Shown: one piece after another, positions 10,993 through 20,100 of the stretch
Numbering within the stretch: the stretch's first letter is position 1
How the letters are laid out: every line of letters starts with the position of its first letter
From: Hydractinia symbiolongicarpus
Lineage: Eukaryota > Cnidaria > Hydrozoa > Anthoathecata > Hydractiniidae
Assembly: GCF_029227915.1 (NCBI RefSeq)
Contig: NC_079887.1
Span: 17,173,650 to 17,237,649 of the forward strand
Direction: 5' to 3'
Length of the DNA: 64,000 nt
Translations under genes and position numbers: made by a program
Notes under the pieces: model-generated
The model's input: only the letters and a program-made list of their open reading frames with translations
Told to the model about the DNA's origin: nothing
Database searches by the model: none

Positions 10993-11606
10993 CTAATATC
11001 TAATGTTACCATTCTACTACATATATGTATGCTATATTTTATTTTAGTTTAGTTTTGATGTTTATCCATGATTCTTTATCCATAATTTCATCCTTTCATT
11101 TCCTCGTTTTTTGTTTTGCCATTCTTTAGTTCCCTTCAAATTCGAACTTTCTATTTTCTCATCCTATTTTGTTCAACATTTTAACATTTTAGCTACGCAT
11201 TTCTATAAATTATATATTTTTACATACTGCTATATGATGCAAGAAGACTACCTCAATTTTCTATGTTTTTGGTATGTCTTTTTATATTGTATATTAATTA
11301 ATTATATTTTGAAGTTTATTACTAATAGTTTTTCCCTGTGATTTAGTCGATGATTCACCTCATGAGTTCCTCATTCTAAGGATTTTTACTTCAATTCATT
11401 TCTACATTTTGGTTTTGTCTGTTTTTAGCTATTGTGACAGTTTTAGTTTCAGTTTTCTGTTTTCACAGTTTTAAGCGTTTTCATTCCTCATATTTATATT
11501 TATATTTGCTTTGTTTTTATATTATACAGGACACATATGGAAAACAGCATTATATGTTGATATGTAAATATCCTGTATAAATATTAGTTAAATAAATACG
11601 TCAGCA
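10993..11606 (+). other. Probable 3' untranslated region of the plus-strand LINE
   Basis: T-rich sequence without coding similarity follows the LINE stop. It ends in AT-rich words (GGACACATATGG, then AAATAAATACG near 11592) typical of the short-repeat tails of this LINE group. The exact 3' end is not certain. Confidence 0.5.
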
Positions 11607-11819
11607 ATGACCCGTCAAAACCCAAATTTTTTTAGAAAATTGTATACATGTTGTCTTCATCGCATAGATCTTGAAACGCTGATCAAGAAAATGTATAGGA
11701 TCATGTACTTTTGGCAAACAGTTGCAGAGATATTAGGGTTTAAAGGTTTTTTGATGACGTCATATACAGATTCGGGGACCCAGGTTTGGGAAACTTACCC
11801 AAATTGGCCTCAGGTGGTC

Positions 11820-12180
11820 CTTAGATACCCACGCGTTGGGCCGTGGAAAAATCCACGGTGTCGCCCGTCCTTTAAATTCACCCGTTGCAACAAAGTGGAT
11901 AGAAATATATTGCATTTGAAATTTGTGTCTCCGTAGCGCGTCTTTCTAACTCAGCGGGGGGTCCGCGCAGAGACAGACAAAATATGGCTATTATTAAAGA
12001 GACTAGCCGTTAACCCGTGGAAAAATCCACGGATTCGCCCGTCCTTTAAATTCACCTGTCGCAACAAAGTGGACAAAATATATCGCATTTGGTATTAGTG
12101 CACATTATAAAAATTTCGTGATTCCGTTGCGGGACGCGGCTCTCGCGGACACACAGACAAAATACGGCTATTATTAAAGT
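11820..12180 (+). repeat. Two tandem copies of the 'CCGTGGA-TCCACGG' foldback repeat
   Basis: Copies begin near 11838 and 12012 and each starts with the hairpin word CCGTGGAAAAATCCACGG. They continue CGCCCGTCCTTTAAATTCACC, then GCAACAAAGTGGA, a TATATYGCAT block, a GC-rich patch and the end GACAAAATAYGGCTATTATTAAAG. The unit is about 175 bp. Related copies occur at 41170-41285 (inverted), 44155-44290 (decayed) and 57070-57165, so this is a dispersed family. No coding capacity was seen. Confidence 0.75.
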
Positions 12181-12683
12181 AATGTTTATTCCGGCTGTGT
12201 ATTTTGCGGAATGGAAATGGATATTAAAACAGGATTATTGAAAAAAAGACTGGTGTATGTAACAAGACTGTTGGTTATGAACCCGCACGCTCCGTTATAT
12301 CATAGGTCAGTTGGAAAGGAAGTATGTTCTAAATAAATTCAAGACGTAAGAAATGTGGAACCGGTTTGGTCCAGATGAATTCAAGACCCAAGACACGTAC
12401 AATAAAGCTTTTCTGTGGTATATCTCCGGTCAATTCATGCCCCACTAATGTGTAACAAGGCCAAGATGCATTTTTGTCAACAGCCTTACATTTCTTACAT
12501 TTTGAATTTTTATTGGATGTTTGAATGTTCTTAAATACTTTAGACAATCCTAGAATAAGCTTTTGTTATTCAGGAACACCAAGTAACATCACTGCCAGAC
12601 ATTGCGCATTTGTTGTATGGATCACATGAATTATTTGCGCATGCTTAAATGTTTTTGCTGGTGTCAGCATCGTCATCTATGTA
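12181..12683. other. No gene recognised
   Basis: An open minus frame at 12329-12547 contains a CKKCKAVDK segment but lacks convincing splice sites. Otherwise only AT-rich sequence is seen. Confidence 0.35.
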
Positions 12684-13097
12684 AAGGCTAAAATACACAT
12701 TTAAACGGACCCTTTAAATGTAAGATAAAAAAACTTTGCGTGTAAACAGGAAAGATGTACAACATTTTTCGGTTTTATAAGTTTTTTTAAAAGTTGGACA
12801 TGTTCAACTTTTGCTAAGTTTTTTCTATTGTTTAAACTAAGGATTTGAGCATATTTTTTCAATTTCTAATCAATACCGCTTTTTTTCTTTCACCGTTTAC
12901 CCTGCTGCTGCTACAACAATACCTGGAACGGAAGATTTGCGTGTTTTTTCTTTGGTATTCATTGTGAAAAGAGATTTTTTTAAAAAAACTTATACACTGT
13001 ATCTTAACGTGTAGACAGGTATATTACCTGGATGAAACTTATAAGTTTTTTCTTACAACTAAACGGTCCGTTTAAACTAATCGCGTATTTTAGCCTT
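12684..13097. mobile_element. MITE, 414 bp, with TA duplication
   Basis: Terminal inverted repeats of about 70 bp start AAGGCTAAAATAC on both ends and continue TTTAAACGGACC, then TGTAAGA and AAAAAACTT. The element is flanked by TA on each side (12682-12683 and 13098-13099). No coding frame lies inside. The TA duplication and long inverted repeats suit a non-autonomous Tc1/mariner-like element; other TA-targeting families remain possible. Confidence 0.78.
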
Positions 13098-13099
13098 TA

Positions 13100-14061
13100 A
13101 AGACGTCACCAATTCTGGAGGAGTATCTGTAGATTAAGTCTATAACCGGCTATAATCAGACGTTATACTGCTGGCGCCATTCATAAACTCCTCCCAGACT
13201 ACTAAACAGAATGAACGATTCATTCTGTTAAGATGATGATTGCAAAGATTAAGGAAATTTAAGTAACTTTAAGAAACTGCTAGAATAATTAAAACCTTTG
13301 GGTTCGTTATAAAAATTATATTTTGTAAAGTTTGGTATATATACTTTGGACTAGTCTAAATTCTAATACCGATTGACCCACATTCTTTTAGAGCGTTCCT
13401 AAACTTTAATTTTTTTCCTGGGACTTCCCCATTGGTGCCTGGGTTCTACTATAGTGTCATAGCTCACAGGTTTTTGGTTGCATTCTGTGTCAACATCGGA
13501 ACCCTCTCTTATGTATTTTACGTATAACTTATTAACCTGATATGAGCAAAATTTTAGAAGGTCGGACACTTAAACTGATTTGAAAGTAATTGTTTATAAA
13601 AAAATTGTTAACAAAAACAAGCTGCATCTAACAAATCGTTTGAAAAAATGTTATCAAAAACCTTTAGAATTTAGAAAAACTTTTTCATATGATCGGTAAG
13701 TGGATTATGGAAAGCCAGTTTTGAAGTTCCCGGAAAAAAGTGCTCAGACGTAAAATGTGTAAAATATGGCTATTTATATATAGGCATATATACATACGAA
13801 ATGGCTAAACAACACATATAATAATACAAAGCTACGAACGAACTAATGAATGTTTTACTGTTTCATACAAGGGCTCTCTTCGGTCTTTTTATTTCCTTTT
13901 GGATCTGTACAAGCAATGCGTTTAGCATGTTCGTTTGTAATAATTAGATTCTATATACTTTATTGAGAATATTTGCAATGCTTAGTGGACAGCATCCTTC
14001 TTTAATACACAATTGTTTGCATCACAATCGTTTATTATTCACGAAACACAACATATTATGA
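13100..14061. other. Intergenic, 3' side of the secreted-protein gene
   Basis: No gene is seen. A perfect 11-bp inverted repeat with a 3-base loop (AACAGAATGAA at 13205-13215 and its complement at 13219-13229) is the only marked structure. The region should include the polyadenylation site of the minus-strand gene that ends at 14062. Confidence 0.4.
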
Positions 14062-14100
14062 TTACTTCCTTCTGTGTTTAAGTTGTTCGAATGCTGTTTC
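14062..14100 (-). CDS. Exon 10: terminal exon
   Basis: After acceptor GGTTTTACAG the frame reads ETAFEQLKHRRK and a TAA. The intron (14178-14101) is only 78 bp. The basic end has no GPI or membrane signal. Confidence 0.78.
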   Translation of the reverse strand, partial: ETAFEQLKHRRK

Positions 14101-17100
14101 CTGTAAAACCAACAAATAAATTGCAAAAGAGAAAATGCGAACAGATGTAAATGCAGGAAGAATGGGATATTGACTTACTAGCTCCTGCAATGATTTTTGC
14201 TGGCCGTTGACTATAATCATCGGCGATTGCACGTTTCCTGGAACTATTGATTTCTTCGTGCCATAGTCTAAATGCATGACTGGAATAGTACCACGTCTTT
14301 CGCCTCTTACTAAAACATGGGAGACAAAGTCTGAAAACACGTAGATTGTGCAAATCAATCAGGGAATCGGCTCAACAAAATAAGTAACACGGTTGGGGCA
14401 ATTCATTACCCCTATTTGATGCGGGTTTTTCCGAACATATTATGAACATATTATAAAAGTTTCTGGCAGCCAAATAAAAATTATTTAACATGTTTTCCGG
14501 TTTTTACTTAATTCGCATATATAAACGCCGAAACGATAATCCGAACGAAAGTTTTTTCAATTCCAGTAGTTTGGAGTCATGGTCAATATGTAAGGCTTTG
14601 CAAGGTATGGGACCTAAAATTTTAGCATGTAGGTGTCTAATAGATAAATATAAAACCCAAGAAAGTATAATAACTATGCAGCATAACAAAAAAGAGTTAT
14701 TAAAAGTTAAGCGTTAATGCTAATTATTTCAGTCAGGAAAGCCATAACAATACCAGCAATTAAGAATATATAAAAAGATTTAAGAATCTGATAAAATCAA
14801 GTTTGAAATTACCAGCACAAGGAGCATTGGAACAAGGTGTAAATTTTCTCGGTGAACCAAGCATGGAGCAGTCTTTACCGCCTCGTTTTGGCATGGGATT
14901 ACTACAGTAACGAACTGCAATCTTGACGCCGTCTCCGCAAGACTGACTGCAAGGTGACCAGCCAGTCCAAGATGAGTAACCACCGTTTATTCTATCGTCT
15001 AAATTATGTAAATTTTTAAGTGGAAATGATGTAACTGCTGAGACGTAAAAAAATAAACAGATTTTATTGAATAGTATAAGAAAATTAAATAATCAGAATA
15101 CACATAAAAAGATATGAAAGCAACCATGCTAACGTAATTACCCTGTTTAGACCACAGCGACGATCTTCGATCAGTGTTGTAATCAATAAGTGTCTGATGC
15201 GCTTGTGTTGACTTATGTTGCATCATGGGGCGCAAATGGGCAGGAGTTGGCCATAGGTTGTCCTTTAAGTCCGCTTTAACGATATCATGTTGTTTTCTAA
15301 ATTTTATTGAAGGAGGTGTAGGCCACATATATGGCCCGTCTTCGTCGTTTGAATGGCGTTGCTTTATGAAAGATATGACTGATCCTTTTGGTGGTTCAGT
15401 TGGTTGAACTACTGGAACTGCTGATGCGGATATCATTGGTGACGGTGTCTGGATGATGGATGCAAGAGCTGAAGAAGTTGACACATCGTCTACGTTGTAA
15501 AAAAATATTTTTATAAACTTTTTTGTGCGTTAGACATCCGTGTGACTAATAAACTTAATAAATAAGGTGGAAAAAGTGTTTTATTTATTTCACTAACCTT
15601 TTGACCCACATATCTTTTTCACGTCTTCTTTATCAAAATATCTTTCATATAAGGATATTTCCCCCACTGCCATATGGATAACTTTAAAATGTGGTCCTTT
15701 ATTTGGACGACCAAACATCAATCTTGTAGCTACGTCTGTTTTGTGGCAACCATTTTTGTCGATACATTGGTCACATTCTGACGACGCATGTGGAAGTGAT
15801 TTATCAAATTCATCACAGTTGATGTACAAGAATAGTCCTAATGTCAGAAATTCACATTCATACATTCTCCAGAAGATAATGTAAATCAGCCTACTTTTGT
15901 AGTAAAAGAAATAACCAAATTACGAGGCCGTATTGAGCTTACAGCAATATAAGTTATAAGTATATTTAGTTCTTAAAAGCCAGCACAATCAGTTACATTG
16001 AGGATTAATAATAAAAATATACTGTCTAATATCTGATCAATACATTAAACAGTAAACTATGCAGCAGTTATCCTTGGCTAGTAAATCTTTTTTCATACCT
16101 TTATTTTTTTCCCATGTCACTGTTAAAGTCATCCATTTTTCAATATAAGGTTCCAGTATTTTGTGGAGACACCATGTTTCATCACGAGTAACCACAATTC
16201 CGCCAATGCGTCCATCACTCACATATAAACTTATACCACGTGAATCTTTACTCCACGCTCCAGAATCAATAATAAACATCCTACTTGTGTTGAAAACACT
16301 ATCTCGATAAATTTTCAGCGTCATTTGAACAGTAAAACCGTTTTCGCAAACTTCTGGATCTAAAGAAGAAATTAGATTTTACATTCTCGTAGAGAAATTA
16401 AAATGTTGAGTATTCCGTTAGTAAGTCAAAGTGACATTTGATTTATAGTACATCAAATTACCGATTAATTCTTTGAACAAATTAAATCATTTAGTAACAT
16501 ATTAAACGAAATAGATTGTTATTAAATGCAAGTTAAACATTAAATTAAATAACCATTTAGAAAAAACAAGCAAATTAAATAGACGAATTACCACTAAAAC
16601 ATTCTCCTTGATAATCTCCAGCATCCATATATCCATTGATACCGTCTAGTATCGCGTGTCCATTGTGAAGTCGTACGCCACCAGAAACTCTCAACTTAAC
16701 TCCAGGTTCCCCTTTTATAACACTGTTGCTCGATTTCGATAACTCCCAGTGTGCCAAAGGCGCCTCCTCCATCAAACGCCCTAAACGTAACAACAATTTT
16801 ATTGCTTAGAATCGCTCTTTAATTTGGTACTACTCTACGGTTACATACAAATATATCACCTTGTGCATTCTTTCTTTCTTCCAGTTGAGCGTACATGGAT
16901 GCTGCAACTCTATTTTTAAACTCGTCAGCAGGAGCTCTCTTAGCCGACGTTTGCAACTGGTTTAAAAGGTGTTGAATGTTTTTGTTATCAGCATCAACAA
17001 TTTGTCTTGCTTTTGCCCTATTGCTCGTAAGTTTCTGTTTGCGCACGTCTATGCTGTCATGTTTTGGCGTACTGATTAACTGCATGATGTGGCCTGATTC

Positions 17101-20100
17101 AACCTGATTTGTTAGTATATTTGGTTTTGACTGTGGAAATTCACTTTGTTTCACCTCACTCGCTTCTTCTTGCTTGATGCGGTGTTTTTCTTCTTTATGA
17201 CTTTCTTTTGGTTTTGCAATATTTCTTAAATGATTTTCAATTTCAATCCCATTATTCATTACACTTAAGGATTTTTCAAGCAAATGTTTTTCTTGCTCTT
17301 GACTGTGGTTGTCGTCACTATCGTTTGTCAACGGTGCTAGGTTTGCTATTACTTTAATCGGCTCATCCTGTTGTTGGATTGCAGTTGCGTTGCCTACAGT
17401 GGCAATTGAAGCTTCTTTAGGTGTTGGTTTTGGTAGTACTTCAAGTGTGTACATAATATTAGATCTGTTTTCATCAGTGTGATCTGCTTCCGGAACAAGA
17501 GGACTCGTCAACAGAGTGGACTGAACACCAGTTACTTGTGGAAGGCTGTTCACCGTAATTTTTCCTCCTTTAACAATGCCATCGTGTATTTCAACACCAG
17601 GTCCTATCTCTGCATCTTGAACGATAACACCTTTATCGATAATCCCGCCTTTTATTATCCCTGACTTCACATCACCACCCCTTAAGATCCCTGACAACAT
17701 AACACCACCTTCCAATGTACCACTCTCAATAACACCACCCTTTAGGACTCCACCATTAATGGTACCATTTTTTAATACCCCACCGTCCATTTCACCTGAA
17801 ATAAGATGGCCTCCTATTATTTCACCTCCTTTAAATTCTCCTCCTTCAACAGATCCATCAATTAAATGACCACCATCAATAACACCACCTATAACAATAC
17901 CCCCATCCACCATGCCAGATTTAATATCCCCTCCTTCTATTTTTCCGCCCTTAATACGACCACCTTCTACAATACCATTATCGAGTGTTCCACCTAAAAA
18001 TAAACCGTTCTTGAAGGTACCACCAGTGATTCTTCCACCACGAATTTCTCCTCCAGAAACATCTCCACCAGACACTACCCCACCTAATATATTTCCACCT
18101 CTGACATTACCGCCAAGAACTTTACCCCCGTTTATGCGTAACTGTTGAGAGGGTGTAGGGGCAGTTACTTCTACATCGGTGAATGAGGGTAAAACCGCAT
18201 CCGAGCTTTTCATCGGCTCCTTACTTAAAGCTTGCTCATGGGTTGTCTTTATGAACTTTTCCAGTAAGGGGGTGGTCGGGTGTGGATTAAAATTATTTGC
18301 GAAAGATAGAATTGAATCGAATTTCGAATGCTCTTTTGAGCTACTTAAACCATTAAGGCTATCCAGAGCCTTTCCTGCGTTTTTCACCATGAATTTATTT
18401 TTTTCAACATCCAACATTTTGTTTTCTTTGACTTTAAAGATCTGATTAGAATTATTGTTTTCATAACCATCTGTGCTTTCAGCTGGTGCAAGGTCATGTA
18501 AAGTACCACTTGATTTTAAAATTGCGCTTAAAATGTTTTCACTTGTTTCTTCATCTTTATCATTTTTTATAGACGTGTCTTGTTTTCCTGTCACTTGTGC
18601 TTCTTTCTTTTTGTCTTCAGCAGCTTCCTTTGAAGCTTCTTGCTTAATAAACTCTTCGATTTTTTTTGCTGCTTCTAATGTCTCGTCATTAAAGTTTTCC
18701 TTTTCTTTCTTGATTTTGAGATTTTTTTCAATATCATTTGACAAATCAGTTGACAAGAACGCCTTTGCTTGCTCTTCCAGAGATTTCACTGCTTCTTTCG
18801 TGTTCGTGTTCGTGTTTTGGTCTTTTTCTTTTTGTTTTGAAATTCCTTCTGGGATATGTAGAATAATTTTCACTTTCTGGGGATCTTCCTCATTTGCACT
18901 TTTGATTGACTCATTTTCAACTCCGGCTTCCGCTTCTTTGACTTGTTGCGTTAGTTCTCTCATGTTTGGAGATATGTCCAAGTGGTGAGAAAAAGACTTT
19001 GCCGTGTTTGGTTGATTAAAAAAATCTACTGTATTTTTTTCATCTTGAAGATCTATCTCACTTTTCATTTCACTCAAACCCTTTAAATCAGACTGCTTTA
19101 TCGCATTATTTATTTCCTCACTATTCAAAGCATCTTGTATGTTGACCTCATTACTTTGTTTATCCTCGTTACCTAAAAAAATATATATCGTAACATGATT
19201 AACTTTTAACTTCTTTTTGTCCCAAAGGAAAGAACTTTAAACACAATGCAAATTGAAATATGTAGTGGAAACAACAATGTTTTTTCATCATACTTTAAAG
19301 TTTGGTCTCCACTCGGCGTCAAAGTACGTATGCCCTAATGAGCAAAAACGCACTTTAAAGCCAAAAGGGAATGACAGTAGGTGCTAGCACGTCTTTTTTG
19401 GAGACGCATTTAAACAACCAAAAAAGCTAAATGCGACTAAAACACATGTTTGAAATTGGCGTTTTACCATCAAAGAGACCGACAGTAAACAAAAAATGCG
19501 CTGAAATGTTACTATTGCTGTGAACAGTTATCGATGCTTTTTTAGACTTACAACAACAAAAAAAAGACTTATAATTAGTTAAAAAGGTAGAAAAGTTAAA
19601 ATTGGTACGAATTTATCCTTCTATTTGTTACATGGAAATCACACGCTAGTATTTCTCTAAAAACAATTATTATCCAAAACTTACTATTGGAGACTTTCTT
19701 TTCCTTTTTTGAAAGAAGCATTAAACAATAATAACATATAAAAAATAGGAAAAAGACATAACAAAATATAATCGTATTCTTTAAGCTCATAATCTTCGTC
19801 CAACATTATTCTGGAAGAACGTTGATATATGCACGCCTAGTGAGACCAAGTTTATATAGATCAATGTTTGGATACACAACATATACTAAATCAGGTGTGC
19901 TAAACTACAGTGAGATTGAGCATAATATAAAACCACATAAGACAAGTCTGCCCGGTTAAGCAAGATCAAGGCCAGAAAAAACATCATTCGCCCCCTTTCC
20001 CCTCCCCAATTTTTTACTAGAAACACATTCTCTATTTAACGGTAAACAACAACGAGAACTATAATTGACTATATGGAGAATATTTTCAATGTTGGCGATA

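Noticed and set aside
14780-14983. 67-codon minus-strand frame over the TSP1 exon
   Set aside because: It is a shadow frame. The TSP1 motifs and both splice junctions lie in a different frame.
17912-18148. Pro-rich plus-strand frame of 78 codons
   Set aside because: It is the antisense reading of the glycine repeat exon (GG codons read as Pro).
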